From Alkalihalobacterium sp048323755 (GTDB lineage Bacteria > Bacillota > Bacilli > Bacillales > Bacillaceae_F), in contig NZ_JBLWFS010000002.1 of NCBI RefSeq assembly GCF_048323755.1, positions 186,001 to 250,000 of the forward strand: DNA of 64,000 nt, in the 5' to 3' direction. Of the stretch, positions 8,906-17,812 are shown in pieces. Position numbers and translations under genes: made by a program. Numbering within the stretch: position 1 is the stretch's first letter; the number at the start of each line of letters is the position of its first letter. A model generated the notes under the pieces. That model was not told where the DNA came from. It saw nothing but the letters and a program-made list of their open reading frames with translations, and ran no database searches.

Positions 8906-9325
8906 TTAGTTTGATTTACTGTCTAAATAGCCTTGCAATATAATAACTGCTGCCATCTTATCGATGACTTGTTTTCGCTTTTTACGGCTAACATCAGCAG
9001 AAATTAACATACGTTCTGCTGCAACCGTCGTTAAACGCTCATCCCATAAAATGACCGGGCAATCCACATGTTCTTTTATATTTTCTGCAAATTGTTGGCA
9101 TGCCTCACCACTTGGTCCAATCGTTCCGTTCATATTTTTAGGTAGTCCGACAACGATGCTCCCAACTTTATACTCATTGGCAAGGTTAACAATATAATTG
9201 ACATCCGCTGTCGGGTCATCCTCTTTTCGTCTATACGTCTCAATTCCTTGAGCAGTCCACCCTAATTCATCACTAACAGCAATTCCAATTGTTTTAGTGC
9301 CTACATCTAAGCCTAAAATTCTCAT
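8906..9325 (-). CDS. ruvX: RuvX/YqgF-type putative Holliday junction resolvase or pre-16S rRNA nuclease
   Basis: This 139-residue RNase H-fold nuclease begins with the first acidic motif RILGLDVGTKTIGIAVSD and has the second in LWDERLTT. Family members are implicated in 5'-end maturation of 16S rRNA (E. coli YqgF) and in Holliday-junction resolution in some bacteria; sequence alone does not decide between them. The ATG overlaps the ireB stop (TAATG), so the two are translationally coupled. Confidence 0.93.
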   Translation of the reverse strand: MRILGLDVGTKTIGIAVSDELGWTAQGIETYRRKEDDPTADVNYIVNLANEYKVGSIVVGLPKNMNGTIGPSGEACQQFAENIKEHVDCPVILWDERLTTVAAERMLISADVSRKKRKQVIDKMAAVIILQGYLDSKSN

Positions 9326-9594
9326 TACTTCTCCTTTTGGTGCTGTGATAAATAAGACTTTACTAGCTCCTCGATCAATTCGTCACGCTCTAACTTTCGG
9401 ATAATTGTTCTTGCATCCTTGTGTCTAGGAATGTAAGCAGGGTCCCCCGATAAAAGATATCCTACAATTTGATTAATGGGGTGGTAACCTTTCTCCTCAA
9501 GGGCTTCATAAACCGTTAGCAGCACTTCGCGGACATCGACATCAACCGTATCTTCTTGAATATTAAACTTCATCGTATTGTCCATTGAGCCCAT
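9325..9594 (-). CDS. ireB: IreB family regulatory phosphoprotein (YrzL)
   Basis: This small protein of 89 residues is closely related to B. subtilis YrzL. Its family includes Enterococcus IreB, a substrate of the PASTA kinase IreK that affects cephalosporin resistance. The signature GYLLSGDPAYIPRHKDAR is intact. N-terminal Thr/Ser residues (MGSMDNTMKF) match the phosphorylated region of IreB. The chosen ATG is 8 nt after AGAGG; an in-frame GTG three codons upstream overlaps that site. Confidence 0.94.
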   Translation of the reverse strand: MGSMDNTMKFNIQEDTVDVDVREVLLTVYEALEEKGYHPINQIVGYLLSGDPAYIPRHKDARTIIRKLERDELIEELVKSYLSQHQKEK

Positions 9595-9680
9595 CACATA
9601 CACCTCTTTCTATACTGCCTATTTCTGTGAGTATTCATACCCACAGTAGTTTGATTTCATTGTACACTAAATTTTCCTAT

Positions 9681-12323
9681 TTAGGAAATTGATTTTATAT
9701 ATTCTTCAACATAATTTAAAGCACTTTCTAGCTTTTCAGGATCTTTACCACCTGCCTGAGCCATATCAGGACGGCCACCGCCACCGCCGCCGCAGCGCGT
9801 AGCAACTTCTTTCACTAGTTTTCCGGCATGGAAACCTTTTTCAATAAGGTCTTTAGAAACACCAGCTACGATGTTTACTTTCCCGCCACTTGCAGCTCCT
9901 AGTACGATAACCCCTGAAGTAATTTTATCTTTCAGTGTATCCATAATTCCTCGTAAACTATCCATATCATTTGCTTGAACTTGTTTAATTAGTGCTTTAG
10001 TTCCAGCAATTTCGATTACTTCGTTAATAAGGTTACCAGCTTCAAGATTTCCTAATTTAGCATTTAAAGACTCATTTTCACGTTGAAGATCGCGAATTTG
10101 TTGTTGCATCGTTTGTACACGTTGCGGAACATCTTTAAGGTTTTTCGCTTTTAATAGGTCGGCCGACTGACGTAATAGATCTAGTTGACCATTCATAAAT
10201 TCATACGCACCTTGTCCTGTTACAGCTTCAATTCGTCTAACTCCTGCTCCGATACCTGACTCAGAAATGACCTTAAACAGTCCGATTTCAGCTGTGTTTT
10301 GTACATGACAACCACCACAAAGCTCAATACTGTAATCGCCCACTTGAACGACACGAACGACATTCCCATATTTTTCACCGAATAAAGCCATTGCTCCCAT
10401 TGCTTTAGCTTCTTCAATGCTTTTACTCATAATATTTACTGAGATTGCATTCCAAATCTTTTCATTGACGATTTCTTCGATTTTTGTTAATTCTTCACTA
10501 GTCACTTGACCGAAGTGTGAGAAGTCAAAACGTAATCGCTCTTCAGAAACTAATGAACCTGCTTGGTTTACATGTTCTCCTAGTACATCTTTTAATGCGC
10601 GATGTAATAGATGAGTTGCTGTATGGTTTTTCACGATACCATTGCGGTTCGTTTCTAAAACAACAGCTTCTACTTTTGCACCTTTTTTCAATGTTCCCTC
10701 TACTACTTTAACAAAATGAAGGTTTTGACCATTTGGTGCTTTTTGTACGTCTTCAACATGTGCGACAAATCCATTACCTGTTAAGACACCTTTATCGGCA
10801 ACCTGACCACCGCTTTCCGCATAAAAAGGTGTGACATCCAGTATCACTTGAATCGTATCAGGCGATGTTCCTGCAAAATCAGTTAACTCTTTATCTTTGA
10901 TAATGACTTCAACAGTAGCTTCTGCTGAAAGTTGTTCATATCCAACAAATGTACTTTCCGTTTTTAATTCACCCAAGACACGGTCTTGAACTTGCATCGA
11001 ATCGCCTTCTTGTCGAGCCGCACGTGCACGTTCTCTTTGACCTTCCATTTCACGTTCAAAGCCTTCACGATCTATAACTAGTCCTTTTTCCTCTACGTAT
11101 TCCTCCGTAAGATCGACCGGGAATCCATATGTATCGTATAAACGAAACACGTCTTTACCAGAAATCGTCGTTTGACCTTTATTCTCAGCCTCAGCGATGA
11201 CTTTAGAAAGAATTGTTAGACCTTCATGGAGTGTTTCATGGAAGCGCTCTTCCTCATTTTTAATTACTTTTTGAATAAAGTCGGTTTTTTCTTTCACTTC
11301 TGGGTAGAAATCGACCATAATCTCTCCGACAATTGGAACGAGGTCATACATGAATGGCTTTTCGATTTGAATGAGTTTTGCATATCGAACCGCACGTCGT
11401 AATAGACGGCGAAGAACATAACCGCGTCCTTCATTCGATGGCAGTGCGCCATCTCCAACTGCAAATGTAACGGTACGAATGTGGTCCGCAATAACTTTAA
11501 AAGACACATCCGTTTCTTTTTCTTGACCGTACTTCACACCTGAAATCTCTTCAGTTGCGCGAATAATCGGGATGAAGAGATCCGTATCAAAGTTCGTTTC
11601 AACATCTTGAATGACTGAAACTAGTCGTTCTAACCCTGCACCTGTATCAATGTTCTTTTTAGGAAGCGGTGTATATGTACCATCTGGATTATGGTTAAAC
11701 TGTGAAAATACTAAGTTCCACACTTCTAAATAACGATCATTTTCTCCACCAGGGTATAATTCTGGATCATTTTCATCATTTCCGTACTTCGGCCCTCGAT
11801 CATAGAAAATTTCCGTATTTGGACCACTTGGACCTTCTCCAATGTCCCAGAAGTTCCCTTCAAGACGAATAATTCTTTCTTCTGGAATTCCGATTTTTTC
11901 TTTCCAGAAGTTATAGGCTTCCTCGTCTTCGGGATGAACTGTTACCGATAAGAGTTCAGGATCAAACCCAATCCACTTTTCACTCGTTAAAAATTCCCAT
12001 GCAAAGTCAATTGCTTCTTCTTTAAAATAGTCACCAATCGAAAAGTTACCTAACATTTCAAAGAACGTATGGTGACGAGCTGTTTTACCGACATTCTCAA
12101 TATCGTTCGTTCGGATCGATTTTTGAGCATTAGTAATTCGAGGATTTTCAGGGATGACGCGTCCATCGAAATATTTTTTCAATGTAGCTACACCACTATT
12201 AATCCAAAGCAGCGATGGGTCCTCGACTGGTACTAGAGATGCACTCGGTTCCACATCATGACCTTTCTCCTTAAAGAAATCTAAATACATTTGTCGTACT
12301 TGAGCAGAAGTTAACTTCTTCAC
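9681..12323 (-). CDS. alaS: Alanyl-tRNA synthetase
   Basis: AlaS charges tRNA-Ala and clears mischarged Ser/Gly. It has 880 residues in the usual order: class II catalytic core from residue 1 (NSGVATLKKYFDGR; GLERLVSV), tRNA-recognition domain, editing domain with the zinc motif HTATH (near 570) and CGGCH (near 670), and the C-terminal DHHA1/glycine-rich segment with RCGGGGGGRPDMAQAGG. It follows an Ala-specific T-box on the same strand, but about 775 bp of repeats lie in between. Confidence 0.98.
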   Translation of the reverse strand: MKKLTSAQVRQMYLDFFKEKGHDVEPSASLVPVEDPSLLWINSGVATLKKYFDGRVIPENPRITNAQKSIRTNDIENVGKTARHHTFFEMLGNFSIGDYFKEEAIDFAWEFLTSEKWIGFDPELLSVTVHPEDEEAYNFWKEKIGIPEERIIRLEGNFWDIGEGPSGPNTEIFYDRGPKYGNDENDPELYPGGENDRYLEVWNLVFSQFNHNPDGTYTPLPKKNIDTGAGLERLVSVIQDVETNFDTDLFIPIIRATEEISGVKYGQEKETDVSFKVIADHIRTVTFAVGDGALPSNEGRGYVLRRLLRRAVRYAKLIQIEKPFMYDLVPIVGEIMVDFYPEVKEKTDFIQKVIKNEEERFHETLHEGLTILSKVIAEAENKGQTTISGKDVFRLYDTYGFPVDLTEEYVEEKGLVIDREGFEREMEGQRERARAARQEGDSMQVQDRVLGELKTESTFVGYEQLSAEATVEVIIKDKELTDFAGTSPDTIQVILDVTPFYAESGGQVADKGVLTGNGFVAHVEDVQKAPNGQNLHFVKVVEGTLKKGAKVEAVVLETNRNGIVKNHTATHLLHRALKDVLGEHVNQAGSLVSEERLRFDFSHFGQVTSEELTKIEEIVNEKIWNAISVNIMSKSIEEAKAMGAMALFGEKYGNVVRVVQVGDYSIELCGGCHVQNTAEIGLFKVISESGIGAGVRRIEAVTGQGAYEFMNGQLDLLRQSADLLKAKNLKDVPQRVQTMQQQIRDLQRENESLNAKLGNLEAGNLINEVIEIAGTKALIKQVQANDMDSLRGIMDTLKDKITSGVIVLGAASGGKVNIVAGVSKDLIEKGFHAGKLVKEVATRCGGGGGGRPDMAQAGGKDPEKLESALNYVEEYIKSIS

Positions 12324-12384
12324 TATGTATTCCTCCTTAATTCTCGTTATTCATCGTAACCAAAAAAAGTGAAAAATAATCCTA

Positions 12385-12720
12385 AAAGCGGAAGTGTCCG
12401 TTTTAGCGGCGTATGGACTGGAGCCCTCCGGATGAGATAAAGAAAACACGTAGAGCGGTAGCGATACGATGTTGCCTTATCGTAAGGAGGAGAGCGAAGT
12501 CCACTAGACGCTGGACACTGGAGCTAGACAGCCTAAAAGCGGAAGACGCCTGCTTATCGGCGCCAAGCGCTGGAGGGCCAGCAATTAGTGTCCGGCTTTT
12601 GGGACACGCTTGATGGACCGAAGCGACCTCGAGCCGATGGCGTCTGGAGCTAGACCGACGAAAAGCTGAAGTGTCCGTTTAGCGGCGTATGGACTGGAGC
12701 CCTCCGCTCAGCCTTGATTT
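12385..12720. repeat. Dispersed repeat family A, three modules (locus 1, in the alaS leader)
   Basis: The block holds three related modules. Module 1 (about 12387-12533) starts GCGGAAGTGTCCG, contains GGCGTATGGACTGGAGCCC and ends with CTGGAGCTAGAC. Module 2 (about 12534-12657) starts GCGGAAGACGCCTGCTTATC, contains CGCTGGAGGGCCAGCAATTA and ends GTCTGGAGCTAGAC. Module 3 (about 12658-12710) repeats the start of module 1. Modules 2 and 3 recur at 31.25-31.42 kb, and a short relative lies at 53.85 kb. The DNA is GC-richer than the genes around it and has no credible coding frame. It lies between the alaS T-box and alaS. Confidence 0.8.
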
Positions 12721-12754
12721 TTAGTCAATGATTATGGTCATTGACGATGATTAT

Positions 12755-12962
12755 GCTATCGGCCGCTATTTAGCGGACTGAGAGGCCCTTATTCTAGGGT
12801 AAAGTACCTTATTTTTGTTTTTGGCGGACTGAGAGGCCTCTATTAGCATGAAAACATTAAAAAACATCATGAATTGTAGTAAATAAGAGCTTCTGAGTCC
12901 TCTAAACAAATAAAAAAGAGGTTTTCTACTGAAATAAGGGCCTGTGTGTCCGCTAAATTTAC
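12755..12962. repeat. Repeat family C array, forward-forward-reverse-reverse (locus 1)
   Basis: There are two forward copies of GCGGACTGAGAGGCC followed by CTTATT or TCTATT (near 12773 and 12832). They are followed by two inverted, more diverged copies (AATAAGAGCTTCTGAGTCC near 12886 and AATAAGGGCCTGTGTGTCCG near 12940). The AT-rich spacers differ. The same plan recurs at 31.45-31.65 kb. The order allows nested stem-loops on either strand. Confidence 0.7.
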
Positions 12963-13101
12963 CAAAGATGTAAATTCATCAATTTCGATGAAAGCTAGCA
13001 TAATCCAAGTCACTAGACGCTGGCACTAGAGCTAGACTACCAAAAAACGCAAAACACCTTCACAGCGACGGATGGACTTTGATGCCCGCGACCCAAATAA
13101 A

Positions 13102-13345
13102 AAAACTCTCCTCCCCAAAATAAGGGACGAGAGTTATATTCACGCGGTACCACCCTAGTTATGGACAACAACAGTCCATCACTCTATATGCTTTAACGCA
13201 GCTAACGGTAGGTTTTTCTACACTCAGGAGTAGCTTTCTGTTACTCTTCGTTTAGTATTTCTTTCAGCCAAGGAAATACCTCTCTATCAAACGGGCTGTA
13301 ACATACTTGTTCCTTCAACGTATTCATTATATTATGATTTCAATA
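13102..13345 (-). promoter_or_regulatory. T-box riboswitch (tRNA-Ala) upstream of alaS
   Basis: On the minus strand the leader holds the T-box core GGGTGGTACCGCG (13143-13155) and a terminator: stem ACTCTCGTCCC with GGGGAGGAGAGT, then TTTTTTT (about 13108-13135). Its Stem I specifier loop can be folded between the helices GTTAC/GTAAC and AGGA/TCCT, with AGTA on the 5' side (13304-13307) and GAAAGCTA on the 3' side. The specifier codon is then GCT (13232-13234), an Ala codon, which fits alaS. Uncharged tRNA-Ala would stabilise the antiterminator. Confidence 0.93.
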
Positions 13346-13348
13346 TTA

Positions 13349-13377
13349 ATTATAAAAATCGACACATCAGTTGTCAA
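13349..13377 (-). promoter_or_regulatory. Sigma-A promoter of the alaS T-box leader
   Basis: The promoter has consensus hexamers TTGACA (13372-13377) and TATAAT (13349-13354) with a 17-nt spacer on the minus strand. The stop codon of the upstream permease gene (TGA, 13374-13376) lies inside the -35 box. Confidence 0.9.
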
Positions 13378-14438
13378 TGATTGAGTAAATTTGTTCGCAA
13401 GTGGAGCAAGACTACTTTAACAACCGATAAAACAGGGACAGCTAAAACGAGACCGAGTATTCCGGCTGTTTCTACTCCAATAAGAAGAGCAACCATAATT
13501 AAAATAGGGTGTAAATGCACCGACTTCCCCACAATAATAGGTGATAAAATATTACCCTCTATTTGTTGAAGGATAAAGATAAGTAACACTGTAAAGAGGA
13601 GCATTTGCCAAGAATGAAGGGCAGCTACAATAACGGCCGGAAACGCTCCAAGGAATGCACCGAAGTATGGAATAATATCGGTCATGCCAATAAATAACCC
13701 CAAAATAATCGGGTATGGAACTCCAATAATCCATAATCCGATCATCGCAATTAAGCCAACACACATAGATACAAGAATTTGTCCACGAATATAGTTTCCT
13801 AGGGATTGATCAACATCACGAATAAATGCAACGCCTTCTTTTCTCCACTTTTTCGGTGTAACATACCATGCAACTTTTTCAATTAACTGATAGTCCTTTA
13901 GTAAATAAAAAACTAAAAATGGGATTACGATAAAATAAATAAATGAACCAATGATCGAACCAAGTGTATCTAGAATACGTTCCCCTAATGACTCAGCTTG
14001 CGCCTCTAAACCCGTCATCCAATCCGCTAATTGGACTTGCATTCCTTCAGGTAAAGCCGAGATCTGTCTTTCAAATAAATTACTCCACTGTTGAATTTGT
14101 TGAATAATATAAGGTAGATTTTCTACAAACTCCCTAAGCTGTTCAACAACATAAGGGAAAGCTGCGGTAATTAGATAAGCAATTCCTCCAAAAAAAAGTA
14201 AATAAATAATTAAAACCGCAACAGGGCGTGGAAGACCATAAGCATGAGCATTTTCAATAATTGGATGTAATAAATATGTGATAATAGCCGCAATTAGTAA
14301 CGGAATAGCTACTTTTGATAATACTTGTAAAACGGGTAACCAGAGTGGAGATACTTGTAAAAAAAAGTATATACATAACAACACCAAAATTGTGATAGAC
14401 AGCCTAATAATCCACTTGATCCCTCTTGTATGTTCCAT
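13374..14438 (-). CDS. yrrI: AI-2E family permease (YrrI)
   Basis: This 354-residue membrane protein belongs to the AI-2E/PerM transporter superfamily; its substrate cannot be told from sequence. There is a hydrophobic N-terminal bundle (about 8-80), a large amphipathic central section (about 95-190), and four or five C-terminal membrane spans including the family motif around DIIPYFGAFLGAFPA. Some relatives in alkaliphiles are Na+(Li+)/H+ antiporters. I chose ATG 14436-14438 because GGAGGA is 6 nt upstream. It is upstream of alaS as in B. subtilis. Confidence 0.88.
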   Translation of the reverse strand: MEHTRGIKWIIRLSITILVLLCIYFFLQVSPLWLPVLQVLSKVAIPLLIAAIITYLLHPIIENAHAYGLPRPVAVLIIYLLFFGGIAYLITAAFPYVVEQLREFVENLPYIIQQIQQWSNLFERQISALPEGMQVQLADWMTGLEAQAESLGERILDTLGSIIGSFIYFIVIPFLVFYLLKDYQLIEKVAWYVTPKKWRKEGVAFIRDVDQSLGNYIRGQILVSMCVGLIAMIGLWIIGVPYPIILGLFIGMTDIIPYFGAFLGAFPAVIVAALHSWQMLLFTVLLIFILQQIEGNILSPIIVGKSVHLHPILIMVALLIGVETAGILGLVLAVPVLSVVKVVLLHLRTNLLNH

Positions 14439-14591
14439 ATAAATTCCTCCATAGTTATATACTGTACAATTTCTCAAAAACTATGAAGAAAAGCAGTGTG
14501 CATGATCATATTTGACTGAGCTATTATGATTTAGTAGCAAGTTTGACTTTTTATTGCAGGAGTTATCTGTTTTAAGTTAGAGTCTTACCTC

Positions 14592-14642
14592 TTATTGTCC
14601 GTTTTTCAATTTTATTGTCCGAATTCAGTTATTTATTGTCCG
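14592..14642. repeat. Three phased copies of TTATTGTCCG
   Basis: The decamer TTATTGTCCG occurs at 14592-14601, 14612-14621 and 14633-14642, with start-to-start distances of 20 and 21 bp (two helical turns). It lies in a 349-bp gap (14439-14787) otherwise holding only a terminator. The spacing resembles phased protein sites, but no function is shown. Confidence 0.6.
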
Positions 14643-14720
14643 ATTTGAAGTATTTATTTGCCAAACTGTGACATCCCACTTATTTTCAGATGCCGGCCTA
14701 TTAAAAGGTCAATTGATTAC

Positions 14721-14762
14721 CAAAATAAAAAGAGACCGATACCATTGGATGTATCGATCTCT
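14721..14762 (-). terminator. Intrinsic terminator after the zinc-ribbon gene
   Basis: A 12-bp stem (14751-14762 with 14731-14742, one G-U pair) is followed by TTTTTATTTT on the minus strand. It ends the transcript running from mnmA or recD2 through the PRC-barrel and zinc-ribbon genes. Confidence 0.85.
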
Positions 14763-14787
14763 ATAAGTTTTAGGCAAAGTTCTTCAT

Positions 14788-14979
14788 TTACATTTCTATT
14801 TGTAAATCATGGTCTTCAAATAGATCGTCCAAGGAACTGAGTGAACCGTCTTCTTCCACTTGATGGAGTGACAATTTTCCTTTGGTAATCGTCATTTCAA
14901 CAAAGCAATTCCAACAATAATATTGATTTGTTCCTATTTTTCCGATATCTTTACAATTACAGTTTGGACATTGCATCAT
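14788..14979 (-). CDS. Small zinc-ribbon protein of unknown function
   Basis: This is a 63-residue protein with two knuckles, CPNC (4-7) and CWNC (about 22-25), enough to bind one zinc, and an acidic C-terminal tail. I recognise it only as a small conserved Bacillus-type zinc ribbon. AGAGGAG lies 5 nt before the first of two adjacent ATG codons. It lies 15 nt after the PRC-barrel gene and before a terminator, so it is the last gene of that operon. Confidence 0.8.
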   Translation of the reverse strand: MMQCPNCNCKDIGKIGTNQYYCWNCFVEMTITKGKLSLHQVEEDGSLSSLDDLFEDHDLQIEM

Positions 14980-14994
14980 AGGGTCTCCTCTTTT

Positions 14995-15468
14995 TTATAA
15001 TTGAATAACTAAGATATCCTTGCCGATTGTTAAAGGGTGCTCTGTCTTCACTACTTTACGCCCTTCCTTAATATCAGCAATTAAACCTTCTGTTACTTCA
15101 TACCCTACAATAGTGCCCAATTCTTCCATAAAATATACATCTTCTACCAACCCGAGTTTTTCGCCTTCACTTGTCAGTAACGGTCTTCCTGACAGCTTTT
15201 CCTTCCCTTGCTTCAAGTGATGCTCTGTCTTTTTTTTATGATAGATAGAAGCATCCTTTATATCTTGGATCATTAGACTTTCATGGCCAAACCCTGTAAT
15301 TGCATCAATCGGAACAAATAGGTGACGATTAAACCAACCTTTTTTATCTATGACAAGACCGGTCACCACTCCATTATCGTTTAATAACAAATCATTGACG
15401 GTTCCAAGTTCTTCTCCTGTTTTTGCACAAAAAAGTGATTGACCACAAATACTTGAAAATGTTCGCAA
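14995..15468 (-). CDS. yrrD: PRC-barrel domain protein (YrrD)
   Basis: This 157-residue protein has two PRC-barrel-like halves, one around GEELGTVNDLLLNDNGVVTG and one around GEKLGLVEDVYFMEELGTIV. PRC barrels bind RNA or proteins; no specific role is known to me for this member. It begins with TTG (15466-15468), 6-8 nt after AGGAGGAGG. It lies 61 nt downstream of recD2, as in B. subtilis. Confidence 0.85.
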   Translation of the reverse strand: MRTFSSICGQSLFCAKTGEELGTVNDLLLNDNGVVTGLVIDKKGWFNRHLFVPIDAITGFGHESLMIQDIKDASIYHKKKTEHHLKQGKEKLSGRPLLTSEGEKLGLVEDVYFMEELGTIVGYEVTEGLIADIKEGRKVVKTEHPLTIGKDILVIQL

Positions 15469-15529
15469 AGGAACCTCCTCCTCTCGAACAGTTATAGTAT
15501 CTGACTTTTAGTTAGTTTTCATCCTAGTT

Positions 15530-17800
15530 TCATGTTACCAGTGCATCCTTAAGCTTATCGCAAAGCATGGAATTTCTATTGTGCTCGTCTTTTTGCTCAA
15601 TCGCCTGGAAAAGTGCACCTTGTTCCCCACATAAGATTAAAAATTGCTTAGCTCTTGTCACTCCGGTATAGATTAGGTTACGTCGGAGCATACGAAAATA
15701 TCCTTTCACGACAGGCATAATCACGATTGGAAATTCACTACCTTGCGCTTTATGAATCGATGAGCAGTACGCATGTGTAATTTGGCTTAAATCTTTTTTA
15801 GTGTATACAACCTCAATTCCTTCAAACGAAATAACGATTTGATCGACTTTTTCTACATTTTCCTTCGCGAAGATAATCGCTACAATTTCACCACGATCCC
15901 CGTTAAACACTTGCTCATCGGGATTGTTGATAAGCTGCAGGACAACATCGCCTTTTCGATAAACCACATCTCCAAACTCGATTTCCCTTCGCCCTTCTAC
16001 AGGTGGATTCACAAGGTTTTGTAAATGGAGGTTCAGCCGTTCAATACCTGCATTTCCTCTATACATCGGAGCTAATACTTGGATGTCCTTCGGTGAATAT
16101 CCTTTTTTTATTGCATTAAGATACACTTTTTCGATAACTTGCATCACTTGATTTTGATGACATGGAAAAAAGCGACGGTCATCTTTAGCTTCTTTCAAGT
16201 CTTGCGGTAACGCGCCATTTTTAATTTCATGAGCAAGCTGGATAATCGAAGACCCTTCTTCTTGTCGGTAAATATCAGTTAGCTCTACAATTGGTATCGC
16301 ACGTGAACGTAACAAATCACTTAACACTTGTCCCGGTCCAACCGATGGAAGCTGATCTTGGTCACCAACTAAAATAACTTGCATATGATCGGGAATCGAT
16401 TTGAACAATTGATTGGCCAGCCATATATCAACCATAGATACCTCATCGACGATCAGTAAATTCCCTTCCAATTGTTCATGTTCGTTTTTTTCAAAACCGC
16501 CATTCCCGCCTTTCCACCCTAATAAACGATGAATCGTTAACGAAGGAAGGTTGGTCGCTTCACCCATTCGTTTAGCTGCTCTTCCCGTCGGAGCGACAAG
16601 GAGGACAGGGAATGGATTTCCATCCTTATAATCACTAGGTTCAAGGGAAACACCATGAAGCTTCGCATAAATTTCAACAATTCCTTTGATAACCGTTGTC
16701 TTTCCTGTACCAGGTCCACCCGTTAAGATCATGATGGGTGAAGAAAGAGCCGTCTCAATTCCTTTTTTCTGTGATTCCGCGTACTCCATTTTCAACGTTT
16801 CCTCTAATTCACCAAGTGCCGTTAAAAATTCAGATTGAACAAAAGTCAATGGCTCTTCACGATTAACAAGACGTTTGATATTCGTAACTAAACCTTTTTC
16901 AGCAAAAAATAACGTCTTTAAGTAAATGCGCTCTTCTTCAATGACGACCTTTTCTTCTTCATCCATCATCGTTAAGGACTTTACTACTTCTTCTGCTGAA
17001 ATAGGATTGGAAGAAGTGGATAATAAGTTGATAACCTCTTGAACAATTTCAGTTTGCCCTAGAAAAACATGCCCTTGTTGATTACTTACTTCATTTAAGC
17101 AATAAAAACATCCCGCTTGAATACGATCCGGATGATTACCTGAAATTCCAATCGCTTCACCGAGCAGGTCTGCTCTTTTAAATCCGATTCCTTCTACATC
17201 TTGAATTAATTGATACGGGTTATTTTGAATGACATCAAGTGTTTGTTGTTTATATACCTGATAAATTTTAACCGCAAGTTCAATTCCAAACCCATATTTT
17301 GATAAAAATAAGATGACTTGTTCTATTCCTTGGTGTTCTACCAATTGATCGTAAATCAATTTACGTTTTTCTTCAGTTAGTTTGGGAACATTTTCAAGTA
17401 CGGACGGATCTTCAAGAATTAAAGTAATTACACGTTCTCCTAAGCTTTTAACAATCGACGCGGCTGTTTTTTTTCCGATCCCCGGAAATCGATCACTTGA
17501 TAAATACTGAATAATACCTTGAGCCGTTTGCGGAATATCCCGGCGAAATTGCTCGACTACATATTGCAGCCCAAACTTTGGATGGTCATGAAGCCTTCCG
17601 AAAAAGACGTAAACATCATCAGGTTCTACTTTGGGCAGTGTTCCAACAACGGTAACTTGCGGATCATCTAGCTGTTCTGTTGTGTCTAGAACTTTTACCG
17701 CAGCTACTGTATACAAATTTTCTTCGTTATGGAAAATAACGTGAGTGACCTCTCCTTTTATATATGGGGATTGGTCTTCTTGACTTCCTCGGTTCTCCAT
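15530..17800 (-). CDS. recD2: RecD2-type ATP-dependent DNA helicase (YrrC)
   Basis: RecD2 is a 5'-3' SF1B helicase of bacteria without RecBC-linked RecD; in B. subtilis it acts in replication-fork progress and mismatch repair. It has 756 residues: an N-terminal OB-like and helix-hairpin-helix region (RFPGIGKKTAASIVKSL, about 105-125), Walker A GGPGTGKTT near residue 355, VDEVSMVD, and the C-terminal motif VTRAKQFLILCG. B. subtilis YrrC is somewhat longer (798). It starts 12 nt after the TPR gene, behind AGGGGG. Confidence 0.95.
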   Translation of the reverse strand: MENRGSQEDQSPYIKGEVTHVIFHNEENLYTVAAVKVLDTTEQLDDPQVTVVGTLPKVEPDDVYVFFGRLHDHPKFGLQYVVEQFRRDIPQTAQGIIQYLSSDRFPGIGKKTAASIVKSLGERVITLILEDPSVLENVPKLTEEKRKLIYDQLVEHQGIEQVILFLSKYGFGIELAVKIYQVYKQQTLDVIQNNPYQLIQDVEGIGFKRADLLGEAIGISGNHPDRIQAGCFYCLNEVSNQQGHVFLGQTEIVQEVINLLSTSSNPISAEEVVKSLTMMDEEEKVVIEEERIYLKTLFFAEKGLVTNIKRLVNREEPLTFVQSEFLTALGELEETLKMEYAESQKKGIETALSSPIMILTGGPGTGKTTVIKGIVEIYAKLHGVSLEPSDYKDGNPFPVLLVAPTGRAAKRMGEATNLPSLTIHRLLGWKGGNGGFEKNEHEQLEGNLLIVDEVSMVDIWLANQLFKSIPDHMQVILVGDQDQLPSVGPGQVLSDLLRSRAIPIVELTDIYRQEEGSSIIQLAHEIKNGALPQDLKEAKDDRRFFPCHQNQVMQVIEKVYLNAIKKGYSPKDIQVLAPMYRGNAGIERLNLHLQNLVNPPVEGRREIEFGDVVYRKGDVVLQLINNPDEQVFNGDRGEIVAIIFAKENVEKVDQIVISFEGIEVVYTKKDLSQITHAYCSSIHKAQGSEFPIVIMPVVKGYFRMLRRNLIYTGVTRAKQFLILCGEQGALFQAIEQKDEHNRNSMLCDKLKDALVT

Positions 17801-17812
17801 TTTATCTGCCCC

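Noticed and set aside
12413..12613. 66-codon plus-strand open frame in the alaS leader
   Set aside because: It is an accident of the GC-richer family A repeats; the second locus does not keep the frame.
13102..13345. T-box considered as control of the AI-2E permease gene
   Set aside because: It lies downstream of that gene on the same strand, and its specifier reads GCT (Ala), which fits alaS.
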